A DNA stretch of 16,999 nt from Kineosphaera sp032229625 (GCA_032229625.1 JAVTVZ010000022.1:1-16999), one strand, 5' to 3'. Counted from the first letter of the stretch, positions 1-7,763 are shown. A program made the numbers and translations. Notes: a model not told the origin generated them from the sequence alone.

Positions 1-324
1 GTGACGGCGGAGTTTGCCACGGCCATGCCTGCGATCGTCCTCATCCTCGTCATGGCCTGCTCGGTGCTCGGCTTCGCCATCGATGAGATCCGCTGCCTCG
101 ACGCGGCCCGGGCCGCAGCCCGGTCCGCGTCGAGGGGCGACTCGGCGGCGCAGACGCGGCTGGTCGCCCAGCGGCTGGCCCCGCCGGAGGCGAGCGTCAC
201 GATCTCGGGCGGCGACGTGGTCCGCGTCGAGGTCCGGGCGCCGGCCCGCCGCATCGGCGGCTGGCTGCCGACCGGCATCGACCCCCAGGCCCGGGCGGAA
301 GTGCCGCGGGAGACCCCGAGATGA
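1..324 (+). CDS. TadE-family pseudopilin, 5' end outside window
   Basis: Probable minor pseudopilin of a tight-adherence (Tad/Flp) secretion system, expected in the cytoplasmic membrane. The 107 visible residues open with the TadE signature TAEFATAMP, followed by one hydrophobic segment at about residues 9-27 (AIVLILVMACSVLGFAI) and a soluble tail carrying the short conserved DAARAAARSASRG stretch. The GTG at base 1 is more likely an internal valine of the usual G-[ST]-V-T-A-E-F-A motif than a start, so the gene is probably cut by the window edge. Its stop overlaps the next start in an ATGA (321-324), which implies translational coupling. In Mycobacterium tuberculosis the equivalent pair (Rv3655c/Rv3654c) also sits near an SftH-type helicase (Rv3649). 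The family call is firm; a role in pilus assembly is inferred from the family. Confidence 0.8.
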   Translation: MTAEFATAMPAIVLILVMACSVLGFAIDEIRCLDAARAAARSASRGDSAAQTRLVAQRLAPPEASVTISGGDVVRVEVRAPARRIGGWLPTGIDPQARAEVPRETPR

Positions 325-917
325 CGCGGCCCACGACCGGCGGTGGCTCCTGCGACTCGGCCGAATCGTCGACCCGGGCGTTCGCGTCGCGTACAGCGGT
401 CGCGTCCACCAGGACTGTCGCTCCCACCAGCACAGTCGCTTCCACCAGGACAGTCGCGCCCGTCGGGCGCGCACGGCCCGCCCTGCGCGGCGCCGCGCTG
501 GACGACCGCGGCTACGGGTCGGCCATGGCGCTGGGGATCATCACGGTGACGCTGTCGCTCCTCACCGGTGGCCTGCTCCTGGCCGGCGTGGTCCTGTCGA
601 CGCACAAGGCTCGGGCTGCGGCCGACCTCGCGGCCCTCGCGGCCGCGACCCGGGTCCTGCGCGGCGCCGACGCAGGCACCGCGTGCGCCGTCGCCCGCGA
701 GGTCGCCCAGCGCAACGACGCCCGGCTCGGGCTCTGCCGCGCGCTGGGCGCCGGGGGCGGGCCGCTCGACCCGGGCGGCGGGCCACACGTCTACGGCTCG
801 GAGGGCAAGGTCGAGGTCGAGACCTCGGCCGCCCTGCCGGGCCGGTTGGCCCACCTCGGTCGGGCCCGGGCCCGGGCCGTGGCCGGCTCCGCCGACGTCG
901 AGCGTCACACCGGCTGA
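321..917 (+). CDS. Rv3654c-like TadE-like secretion-neighbourhood protein
   Basis: A 198-residue membrane protein of the 'helicase/secretion neighbourhood TadE-like' type. The recognisable part begins at DDRGYGSAM (about residue 64), followed by one transmembrane segment (about 70-93), then HKARAAADLAALAAA, the family hallmark after the membrane helix, and a small periplasmic-side domain with two cysteines (CAV and LCR). The start is the ATG overlapping the TadE stop. It gives an unusual Ser/Thr/Ala/Arg-rich N-terminal extension of about 65 residues, including three 6-residue repeats (bases 399-452). Mycobacterial relatives start close to the membrane helix, so a later start is possible. The 3' end overlaps the convergent helicase by 13 bp (905-917). 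The precise function in Tad secretion is unknown. Confidence 0.75.
   Translation: MTRPTTGGGSCDSAESSTRAFASRTAVASTRTVAPTSTVASTRTVAPVGRARPALRGAALDDRGYGSAMALGIITVTLSLLTGGLLLAGVVLSTHKARAAADLAALAAATRVLRGADAGTACAVAREVAQRNDARLGLCRALGAGGGPLDPGGGPHVYGSEGKVEVETSAALPGRLAHLGRARARAVAGSADVERHTG
399..452 (+). repeat. Three in-frame 18-bp tandem repeats
   Basis: Units run 399-416, 417-434 and 435-452, each beginning GTCGC and encoding VASTRT, VAPTST and VASTRT. A degenerate fourth copy begins at 453 (VAP). The unit is a multiple of three, so copy-number change would keep the frame. It lies in the N-terminal extension of the TadE-like protein, before the membrane helix. Confidence 0.85.
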
Positions 918-3408
918 CGCGTGGCGCGGGCCGTGACGCTGGTCGCGGCCCGCGCCTGGGCGGCACCGTCGCTGCGCAGCAGGTCGAGCAGCCGGACCGC
1001 CCCGGCCTTGTCGAGCGGCTCGTTGCCGTTGCCGCACTTGGGCGACTGCACGCACGCGGGGCAGCCCCGCTCGCACGGGCAGGAGGCCACGACGTCCCGC
1101 GTGCTGCGCAGCCACTGGGCCCGGCGCTCGTAGCCCCGCTCGGCGATCCCGGCGCCGCCGTCGTGGCCGTCGTAGATGAGCACGGTCGGCAGCCCGGTGT
1201 CGGGATGGCACGCCGTCGACACCCCGCCGATGTCCCACCGGTCGGCGGTCGCGACGAGCGGCAGCAGCCCGATCGCGGCGTGCTCCGCCGCGTGCGCCGC
1301 GCCCGGCACGCTCGCCGGCTCGACCCCGGCGTCCCCCAGCGCCTCCGGGGTGACCGTCCACCACGTCGCCTGCGTCGTCAGGGTCCGCTCGGGCAGATCC
1401 AGCGGGTGCTCACCGAGGACCGTCCCGCCCGGCGCGCGCCGCAGATACGACACGACGCGCTCGCGCACCCGCACCCGGCCGTGCGCGACGGTGACCGCGC
1501 CCGCAGCATGGCGGCGCTGGGTCTGGACGATGTCGAAGGCGCCGACCGACCTGGCCTGCGTGTGCCAGCCCGGGTCGCCGGGCGTCACGAGCGCGACGCC
1601 CTCGTCGAGGTCGAGGCGCGTGACGACATACGGGCGTTGCTGGTGGACGTAGACCGCGCCGGTGTGCACCACCGAGTCGGCGCGGGGCGCGTCGACGGTG
1701 CCCAGGACCCTCCCGCTGCCGCTCTCGACGATGCTCACGCCGCGCCCGATCCCACGCAATGGTGTGAGGTCTGCGGCACGGTCCTCGCGCGTCCAATACC
1801 ACCCGTCGCGGCGCCGGCGCAGCAGCCCGCGGCGCACGAGCTCGTCCGCCAGCGGCCGCATCGACGCCCCGAAGACCGCCTCGTCGGCGTCGGTCAGCGG
1901 CACCTCCGCGGCGGCCGCGGCCAGCTGCGGCAGCAGCACGTAGGGGTTCGTCGGATCGAGGCCGCCCGCCTCCACCGGGGCGCCGAGCACGGCTTGCGGG
2001 TGCGTCACCAGATAGTGGTCCAGCGGGTCGTCACCGGCCACGAGCACCGCGAGGCTGTCGCGACCCGAGCGCCCGGCCCGCCCGACGCGCTGCCACAGTG
2101 CCGCGTGGGTGCCGGGCCACCCGGCGAGCACGACCGCGTCGAGGCCGCTGATGTCGATGCCCAGCTCGAGCGCGCTCGTCGCCGCCAGGCCCCGCAGCCG
2201 CCCGTCGCGCAGCCGCGTCTCGAGGTCGCGGCGCTCCTCGGGCAGGTAGCCACCACGGTAGGCCGCGACCGATTCCGCGAGCCGCGGCTCGTCGGTCAGC
2301 AGGTGATGCGCGCGATCGGCGACGACCTCGACCCCGCGCCGGGACCGCGCGAAGACGACGGTCTGCACCCCGGCGCGCACGAGATCCGCCAGCAGCGACG
2401 CCGAGCGGCTCAGCGCGCTCACCGGCTCGCCCTGCGCCGGTGCGGCGGNNNNNNNNNNNNNNNNNNNNNNNNNNNNNNNNNNNNNNNNNNNNNNNNNNNN
2501 NNNNNNNNNNNNNNNNNNNNNNNNNNNNNNNNNNNNNNNNNNNNNNNNTCGCCGGCGACGCTCTCGCGGGGGTCGACGAAGGCCATGGTCAGCGCCGCGC
2601 GCGGCGAGCCGTCCTGCGTGAGCGCCTCGACGGGCAGGCCGAGGAGCCGGCCGGCGTGCTGCGCCGGCTCGGCCGTGGTCGCCGAGGCCAGCGCGAAGGT
2701 CGGTGCCGCCCCGTAGTGCGCCGCGACCCGCCGCAGGCGCCGCAGCACCGCGCCGACGTGCGCCCCGAAGACCCCCCGATAAACGTGACACTCGTCGACG
2801 ACGACGTAGTCGAGACCGCGCCAGAAGTCCGCCCACGCCGGATGCGACGGCAGTATCCCCGCGTGCAGCATGTCGGGGTTGGTCAGCACGATCCCCGCGT
2901 GTCGTCGGATCCAGCGTCGCTCGTCCAGCGGCGTGTCCCCGTCGTACGTCGCGACGCGCACCCCGGGCACGCCGAGCGCCGCGACCCGCGCGGCCTGGTC
3001 GGCGGCCAGCGCCTTCGTCGGGCAGAGGTAGAGCGCGGTCGGGCGCCGCAGGGTGCCCTGACCCGCCGTCAGCGCGGTCAGCGCGGTCAGGATCGGCAGC
3101 AGGTAGCCCAGGCTCTTGCCCGAGGCCGTGCCGGTCGCCAGCACGACGTGTCGGCCCGCCGCCAGGGCCTGCGCGGCCTGCGCCTGATGGCTCCACAGCG
3201 CGTGGATCCCCGCGGCCTCGAGCCGAGCGCGCACGACCGGCGCCACCCACGGCGGGTAGGAGGACTCGACGGCGCGGCGCCCCGGAAGCGTCTCGACGTG
3301 GGTCACGCGGGCGTGCCGCGGTGCGGCGAGCACGTCGCGCAGCAGCTCCTGCGGCCCGGCGGCGAGGGACGGGGCAGGGAGCGGGGCGGGGAGCGTGGGA
3401 TCGGACAT
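905..3408 (-). CDS. SftH/MrfA/Hrq1-type superfamily II DNA helicase with Cys-rich C-terminal domain
   Basis: ATP-dependent 3'-5' DNA helicase/translocase related to mycobacterial SftH (Rv3649) and Bacillus MrfA, probably in DNA repair. Visible motifs: Q-like GIHALWSHQAQA (residues 67-78), Walker A ATGTASGKS (91-99), Ia YLCPTKALA, DECH box followed by VYRGVFGAH (205-208), SAT (242-244); after the gap, VVFARSRRG, ATSALELGIDI (motif V), QRVGRAGR (motif VI), and near the C-terminus the four-cysteine cluster CPCERGCPACVQSPKCGN typical of DUF1998/MZB proteins. The start is ATG at 3408; an in-frame GTG at 3417 is an alternative. A 100-N gap (2449-2548) splits it into 286 and 514 visible residues in different frames, because the true gap is not 100 bases. 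Comparison with relatives suggests few residues are lost, between FVDPRES and EPVSALSRSASLL. It is transcribed divergently from the STAS gene. Confidence 0.9.
2449..2548. other. Assembly gap (100 N) inside helicase gene
   Basis: Exactly 100 N, a conventional unknown-size gap. The visible coding bases (860 upstream plus 1544 downstream) sum to 1 modulo 3, so an intact helicase requires a true gap of 2 modulo 3. No sequence overlap between the flanks is visible. Confidence 0.95.
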
Positions 3409-3459
3409 CGACGTCACCGTAGGACCGACCACCGACAAGGTTGCGGGGCTGCCGGGTGT

Positions 3460-3544
3460 CCGCCCGGATCCGTTACTGGCCGAACGGGTCCGGGCGGGCA
3501 GCCGCCCGGGTCCGGGCCGTGGGCGGTCGCGCCCGGCCGCCCAC
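3460..3544. promoter_or_regulatory. Nested inverted repeats between divergent helicase and STAS genes
   Basis: Arm 3460-3474 pairs with 3483-3497 (15 pairs, one G-T, 8-nt loop). The same middle segment, 3485-3497, pairs alternatively with 3502-3514 (13 pairs, two G-T, GCAG loop). A third stem pairs 3519-3526 with 3537-3544 (8 bp, 10-nt loop). The first two structures are mutually exclusive. The block lies upstream of the -10-like TACAGT at 3566 for the STAS gene and upstream of the helicase start, so it could be an operator or a helicase leader structure. High GC raises the chance of fortuitous palindromes. Confidence 0.4.
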
Positions 3545-3565
3545 ACCCGCCTGACCCTGGCTCGA

Positions 3566-3571
3566 TACAGT
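3566..3571 (+). promoter_or_regulatory. Candidate -10 element for STAS gene
   Basis: TACAGT fits the actinobacterial TANNNT -10 pattern. It would start transcription near 3578 and give a leader of about 26 nt containing the GAGGAG ribosome binding site at 3592-3597. No convincing -35 element is visible. Confidence 0.35.
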
Positions 3572-3604
3572 GGGCGCGGTCGTGCCTGCGAGAGGAGCCC
3601 CCCG

Positions 3605-3973
3605 GTGGAACTATTGCTGACCTGCACGAACGAGGGGCCGGTCACCCTCGTCGACGCCCGCGGTGACGTCGACGCGCTCTCCGCCCCCGCCCTGCAGGAG
3701 CGTCTCGAGATGCACGTGGCGGCAGGGCAGCATCACCTGGTCGTCGACCTCTCCGGCGTCGGCTTCATGGATTCCACGGGCCTGGGGGTGCTCGTCGGCG
3801 CGCTGCGCATGGCGCGCATGCACCGCGGGGACCTGCGCCTGGTCGCCCCCCGCGACCGGGTGCTGCGGATCATGGCGATCACCGGGCTCGACGAGGTCTT
3901 CTCGGTCTATCCGGCGCGCGAGCCCGCGCTGCAGGACGCGGCCCGGGGCGCCGAGGCCGACACCGCGGACTGA
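3605..3973 (+). CDS. STAS-domain anti-anti-sigma factor (BldG/RsbV/SpoIIAA-like)
   Basis: Anti-sigma factor antagonist. In the partner-switching mechanism the unphosphorylated protein binds a cytoplasmic RsbW/SpoIIAB-type kinase and frees a sigma factor; phosphorylation on the conserved serine switches it off. The 122-residue protein is a single STAS domain with VTLVDARGDVDALSAPALQ near the N-terminus, the core strand HHLVVDLSGVGFMDSTGLGVLVG with the predicted phospho-acceptor Ser57 in MDSTGLG, and RLVAPRDRVLRIMAITGLDEVF towards the end. The GTG start at 3605 is chosen because GAGGAG (3592-3597) sits 7 nt upstream and the domain begins at once. The longer upstream reading frame has no homology. 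The next gene is a SigF-type sigma factor 338 bp downstream, but no kinase gene is seen. Confidence 0.9.
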   Translation: MELLLTCTNEGPVTLVDARGDVDALSAPALQERLEMHVAAGQHHLVVDLSGVGFMDSTGLGVLVGALRMARMHRGDLRLVAPRDRVLRIMAITGLDEVFSVYPAREPALQDAARGAEADTAD

Positions 3974-4311
3974 GCGACATCACCGGACCGAGCGGGCTGA
4001 TCGACACCGCGCCCTGATCGACCTGCTGCCCTGGGTCGCCCCACCCTGATCGACCTGACCGTCCGCATCGCGACGCCGTTCACTTATGCGCGGCCGACGT
4101 CCTTCAAGTTGTGGAATCATCTCGCTGCGTCGGCCCGTTGTGACTCCTGAGTAACTATGCTCGAAGGGCGGTGACCGGCCCATCTCTGGTGCGGCCGTCG
4201 ACGCAGGTGACGTCAGCGACGGCGCCCGCCGAGTGCCGTGCGTGATCGTCAGCACCACCGTGGTCCAGCCCAGTGCCACTCCATGACGTCTGTGTCAGTC
4301 GGGAGTGACCC
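3974..4311. promoter_or_regulatory. 338-bp intergenic region upstream of sigma factor gene
   Basis: No credible gene. It holds three copies of CTGATCGAC at 3997-4005, 4014-4022 and 4046-4054; the latter two lie in a perfect 14-bp direct repeat (4012-4025 and 4044-4057). A comparatively AT-rich patch at 4080-4165 includes TATGCT (4156-4161), a TANNNT-type -10 candidate that would give a leader of about 145 nt. TTGTGA at 4138-4143 is too close (12 bp) to be its standard -35. No GGGTA-type SigB/SigF box was found. GGGAG (4301-4305) is the sigma gene's ribosome binding site. Confidence 0.45.
4012..4057. repeat. 14-bp direct repeat, 32-bp period
   Basis: CCCTGATCGACCTG occurs at 4012-4025 and again at 4044-4057. 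The core CTGATCGAC also occurs at 3997-4005. A 32-bp period is close to three helical turns, which would suit a cooperatively bound regulator, but a duplication with no function is equally possible. Confidence 0.7.
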
Positions 4312-5148
4312 ATGTCTGCATCCGTTGCCCTGTCGGCCGCCTCTGTGGCTCCCCTCGAGCCCCTCGCGTCCGACGAGTCGGAGCCGGCCTCGGCCGCGAC
4401 GGTGGCCGAGCGCACCGGCGAGCTGCTGCGGCAGGCGGCGGATGCCGACGTGGCGCGGCGCCAGGAGCTGCTCGACGAGGTCGTCCTGCTCAACGGCCGT
4501 GTCGCGGAGGGCATCGCCGCGCGCTATCGGGCCCGCGGGATCGAGTCCGACGATCTGCTGCAGGTCGCCTTCCTGGGGCTGGTCAAGGCCGCTCGGGGAT
4601 ATCGCGAGGGCGACGGGCCGGGCTTCCTCGCCTACGCCGTGCCGACGATCTCCGGTGAGATCAAGCGACACTTCCGCGACTACGGGTGGATCGTGCGGCC
4701 GCCGCGCCGCCTGCAGGAGCTGCGGGCCGCCGCCTCGTCGGCCGCGGCCGACCTGCAGCAGCGTCACGGGCGCGCCGCGACCGACGCCGAGCTCGCCGGG
4801 ACCCTGGAGATCTCGCTCGCCGAGCTGGTCGAGGCCCGCGCGGCCGAGCGCTGCTTCACGGCCGTCTCGCTCGACGCGGCGCGGCCCGGGTCGCCCGCAG
4901 GGCCCGTGCTCGGCGATCAGCTCGTCGACGAGCACGACGACTATGCGCCGCTGGAGACCCGCGAGACGCTGCGACCCGCGCTGCAGCACCTCAGTGACCG
5001 CGACCGCCGCGTGCTGGACCTGCGATTCTTCGGCGGGCTGACCCAGGAGCAGATCGGCCACGAGATCGGCGTGAGTCAGATGCAGGTGTCGCGGCTGCTG
5101 ACACGCATCCTGCGCAGCCTGCGGGACGAGCTCTCGCAGGACGACTGA
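4312..5148 (+). CDS. sigF: SigF/SigB-type alternative RNA polymerase sigma factor
   Basis: Group 3 sigma-70 family factor of the SigB/SigF/SigG stress and development class, 278 residues. After a variable Ala/Ser/Glu-rich N-terminus, region 2 runs at about residues 60-128 with GIESDDLLQVAFLGLVKAARGY (core binding and -10 recognition) and the class-defining GEIKRHFRDYGWIVRPPR. Region 3 follows (about 130-190). Region 4 is at about 225-275 with the helix-turn-helix LTQEQIGHEIGVSQMQVSRLL for -35 recognition. The ATG start at 4312 has GGGAG 6 nt upstream. Factors of this class are normally held by an RsbW-like anti-sigma kinase and released by a STAS antagonist such as the upstream product. No kinase gene adjoins it here, so the anti-sigma must be encoded elsewhere or lost. 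Which SigF/SigB subgroup it belongs to cannot be told by eye. Confidence 0.93.
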   Translation: MSASVALSAASVAPLEPLASDESEPASAATVAERTGELLRQAADADVARRQELLDEVVLLNGRVAEGIAARYRARGIESDDLLQVAFLGLVKAARGYREGDGPGFLAYAVPTISGEIKRHFRDYGWIVRPPRRLQELRAAASSAAADLQQRHGRAATDAELAGTLEISLAELVEARAAERCFTAVSLDAARPGSPAGPVLGDQLVDEHDDYAPLETRETLRPALQHLSDRDRRVLDLRFFGGLTQEQIGHEIGVSQMQVSRLLTRILRSLRDELSQDD

Positions 5149-5470
5149 GCGCCCCTGCTCACCCCGCGCGACCGCGCGGGCGCGCGGGCGCACCGTGTCG
5201 CGCACGCCACCCGCGCCGCGACGTCGATCCGTCACGCCGTCAGGCAGGCTCCAGACACGTCCGCTTCGTCCGAGATACCCGGCACGCAGGCCCCTGCCCG
5301 AGGATGATGAGGGCAAGGAAGGGGATCCGCCTGTAGTCCGAGTTGTCAGGTTTGCGAGAATCCGGGGAGTCCTCGGGGGTCGAGTCGATCCGATCCCCGA
5401 TGGCCTGCCGCCCTCGCGGTCAGCGGTGTGGACCCGAGCGGCACGCAGAGACGACGGAGATGGAGGAGAG
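5149..5470. promoter_or_regulatory. 322-bp intergenic region between sigma and GAF-ANTAR genes
   Basis: No credible gene. A GC-only hairpin lies just after the sigma stop (5163-5180). The middle, around 5330-5370, is relatively AT-rich and includes TTGTCA and GTTTGCGAGAAT, but no properly spaced promoter pair could be assigned and no GGGTA SigB-type -10 is present. The 3' end carries the purine-rich ribosome binding site for the TTG start of the next gene. An ANTAR-type tandem hairpin target was not recognised. Confidence 0.4.
5163..5180 (+). terminator. Candidate GC hairpin after sigma factor gene
   Basis: CCCGCGCG (5163-5170) and CGCGCGGG (5173-5180) are perfectly complementary, 15 bp after the sigma stop. 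There is no U tract, as is usual in actinobacteria. More alternating GC follows, so the fold is not unique. Confidence 0.4.
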
Positions 5471-5473
5471 TTG
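5462..5473 (+). promoter_or_regulatory. Ribosome binding site deciding a TTG start
   Basis: GGAGGAG (5462-5468) lies directly before TTG at 5471 and is the only strong Shine-Dalgarno near the start of the GAF domain. The next in-frame GTG (5489) is too far from it. Confidence 0.55.
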
Positions 5474-6148
5474 GACGAGCCACGCGCGGTGGATTTCGCA
5501 CGGATCGCCCAGGCGCTGCACGGCGCCGAGGGGGTCGCGGCGACGCTGGACCGCATCGCGGAGTTGGCGTGCGCGACTCTCGACTCCGACATGTGCGGGG
5601 TCATGCTCGTCCATCGCGGGAGCCGCGTCGAGACCGCCGCCGTCACCGACGAGCGGGTCCGCCGCGCCGACGACCTCCAACTCGAATGCGGCGAGGGTCC
5701 CTGCCTGGAGGCGATGGCCGACCGCTCGGTCCTGGTCATCCACGACACGACCGTGGACGAGCGCTGGTCGCAGTGGTCGCGGCGGGTGGTCGACCTCGGC
5801 GTCCGCAGCGTGCTGTCGGCCCGCCTCTTCACCCCCCATCAGACGATCGGCTCGCTCAACATCTACTCCTCGCGGCCCGAGCACTTCACCGAGCAGGACG
5901 CCGTCATCGGCGGGATCTTCGCCGGGCACGCCTCGGTCGCGTTGGCCTCCGCCCGCACCGAATCGGGGCTGCGTGAGGCGCTGGAGAGCCGGCACGTCAT
6001 CGGCCTGGCGCAGGGGCGGCTCATGGAGCGCTTCGGACTCGACACCGAGCAGTCCTTCGCGGTGCTGCGTCGCTACTCCCAGGACCGCAACACCAAGCTG
6101 CGCACGGTCGCCCAGCACGTCGTCGAGCACGGCACGCTGCCGGACTGA
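5471..6148 (+). CDS. GAF-ANTAR sensory transcription antiterminator
   Basis: Cytoplasmic signalling protein of 225 residues. A GAF sensor domain spans about residues 15-165, including LDRIAELACATLDSDMCGVML and GEGPCLEAMADRSVLVIHD. A C-terminal ANTAR domain spans about 172-222, with HVIGLAQGRLMERFGLDTEQSFAVLRRYSQ and NTKLRTVAQHVVEHG. ANTAR domains bind tandem RNA hairpins and prevent termination when activated; GAF domains bind small ligands or sense redox state. The TTG start is chosen for the GGAGGAG just upstream. Earlier in-frame codons (such as GTG 5429) would add residues without homology. Such proteins are abundant in actinobacteria, but their RNA targets are mostly unknown. Position after the STAS and sigma genes suggests a shared stress or environmental response, which is inference. 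The stop is one base before an assembly gap, so the downstream context is incomplete. Confidence 0.85.
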   Translation: MDEPRAVDFARIAQALHGAEGVAATLDRIAELACATLDSDMCGVMLVHRGSRVETAAVTDERVRRADDLQLECGEGPCLEAMADRSVLVIHDTTVDERWSQWSRRVVDLGVRSVLSARLFTPHQTIGSLNIYSSRPEHFTEQDAVIGGIFAGHASVALASARTESGLREALESRHVIGLAQGRLMERFGLDTEQSFAVLRRYSQDRNTKLRTVAQHVVEHGTLPD

Positions 6149-6149
6149 C

Positions 6150-6249
6150 NNNNNNNNNNNNNNNNNNNNNNNNNNNNNNNNNNNNNNNNNNNNNNNNNNN
6201 NNNNNNNNNNNNNNNNNNNNNNNNNNNNNNNNNNNNNNNNNNNNNNNNN
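6150..6249. other. Assembly gap (100 N) between GAF-ANTAR and methyltransferase genes
   Basis: 100 N placeholder. The flanks show no overlap. The start codon and probably a few dozen N-terminal residues of the methyltransferase, plus any promoter, lie in the missing sequence. Confidence 0.95.
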
Positions 6250-7763
6250 GTGTCGGCTTCACCGTCGAGGGCCTGTCGACCTTCCTCGGCCCGGTCGTCG
6301 AGGCCGCCCTGGCGCGCGAGCAGCTGCTGCCCGTCGAGCGGGCCACCCGGGCCGACGCCCGCCCGCTCGCCGGGCTCGTGCGGCTCTTCACGCTCGGCGT
6401 GGACGTGCCCTTCGACGCGGTGGACGCGGCGCTGCCGACGCTGGGTGCCGACGGGCTCGTCGAGCTGGGCCTGGCCGACCGCTCCGGGGCGGACCTGCGC
6501 GCCCGGTGCGACCTGCGGCCCTACGGCGACGAGGGACACGACTGGTGGGTCGCCTCCGATCTCGGGCTGCCGCATCGGGGAGCGCCGCTGGAGCCCGATC
6601 ACGTCGTCGGCATCGGCGGGGCGTCGCTGACCCTGGCGGCCTGGACGCCGCGGCCCCGCGCGGCGCGGGCCCTCGACCTCGGGGTCGGCTGCGGTGTGCA
6701 GGCGCTGCACCTGGCGGCGCACGCCGACGAGATCGTCGCGACCGACGTGTCGACCCGGGCGTTGGGCTTCGCGCGGTTCAACGCGGCGCTCGCGGGGCAG
6801 GAGTGGGACCTGCGCGCCGGCAACCTCTTCGAGCCCGTCGCGGGCGAGCGCTTCGACCTGGTCGTCAGCAATCCGCCCTACGTCATCACCCCGCGCCGCG
6901 CCCGGGTGCCGCTCTTCTCCTATCGCGACGGGGGCCGGGCCGGCGACGGTCTCGTCGAGGACCTCGTGCGCGGCGTCGGGGACGTGCTCGAGCCCGGCGG
7001 CATCGCGCACTTCCTGGGCAACTGGGAGATCCGCACCGACACGACGTGGCAGGAGCGGCTGCGCGGCTGGCTGGAGGGCACGGGGCTCGACGCGTGGGTC
7101 GTGCAGCGCGGCGTGCAGGATCCGGCGCAGTATGCCGAGACCTGGGCCCGCGACGGCGGCCACCTGCCGGGCACGTGGGTGCACGACGAGCTGTATGCGT
7201 CGTGGCTGGAGGACTTCGAGGAGCGCGCGGTGCAGGCCATCGGCTTCGGCGTCGTGACGCTGCAGCGGCCGGCGACGCCGCGGGAGCCCTTCGTCGACCT
7301 CGTCGAGGTCACCGGGCCGGTCGCGCTGCCGATGGGGGGCAGCGTGCTCGCCGGGATGGCGGCGCGCACGTGGCTCGCCGAGCACGACGACGACGGGCTG
7401 CTCGATGTCGCGTGGGTGGCCGCGCCCGACGTCACGGTCGAGTCGCACACCGTGCCCGGTGAGCTCGACCCGCGGGTCATCCTCGCCCGCCAGGGCGGTG
7501 GGCTCGGTCGCTCGCAGCGGCTCGACACCACCGGGGCGGCGCTGCTGTCGGTCTGCGACGGCACGCTCACGGCTCGCGCGGCGCTGACCGCCGTCGCCGC
7601 CGTGCTCGCCGCCGCCGACACCGGTGCCGACCCGAATGTCGACCCCAACGTCGACCCGAGTGCCGGCCCCAGTGCCGACGCAGGCGTGGATCCGCGCGCG
7701 ATCGCGCAGCTGCGGGCGCTCGTCGCGGACGGCTTCGTCACCCCGGCCGGGGTGCCCGGCTGA
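6250..7763 (+). CDS. Class I SAM-dependent methyltransferase (PrmC/RlmG-like fold), N-terminus in gap
   Basis: The frame runs from 6252, with 503 visible residues. The visible N-terminal part (GFTVEGLSTFLGP, about residues 1-125) resembles the helical DUF7059-type domain found on actinobacterial methyltransferases. A Rossmann methyltransferase core follows: SAM motif ALDLGVGCGVQALHLA (about 141-156), the acidic ATDVS strand, and the catalytic-type NPPY motif in VVSNPPYV (Asn207-Tyr210), shared with N-methylating enzymes acting on glutamine, adenine or guanine. A C-terminal domain (about 300-450) is followed by a linker of four 4-residue repeats (7629-7676) and a short helix ending at the stop. 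The substrate is unknown; protein glutamine or rRNA/DNA bases are possible. The start lies in the gap. Distance to topA (207 bp) suggests separate transcription. Confidence 0.85.
7629..7676 (+). repeat. Four in-frame 12-bp repeats in methyltransferase linker
   Basis: Units at 7629, 7641, 7653 and 7665 encode DPNV, DPNV, DPSA and GPSA. They form a low-complexity linker before the last helix of the methyltransferase. Two adjacent units encode identical residues but differ at synonymous positions. Confidence 0.8.

Noticed and set aside
14..2716. Long plus-strand open frame of 900 codons over the TadE genes and antisense to the helicase
   Set aside because: It is Arg/Pro/Ala-rich frame-shadow sequence with no domain, and it conflicts with well-supported helicase motifs on the minus strand.
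2419..3408. Programmed frameshift or pseudogene in the helicase
   Set aside because: The frame change coincides exactly with the N run of arbitrary length, so no biological frameshift needs to be assumed.
3974..5470. SigB/SigF autoregulatory promoters (GTTT then GGGTA) before the sigma and ANTAR genes
   Set aside because: No GGGTA-type -10 was found in either intergenic region; GTTT near 5350 has no matching partner.
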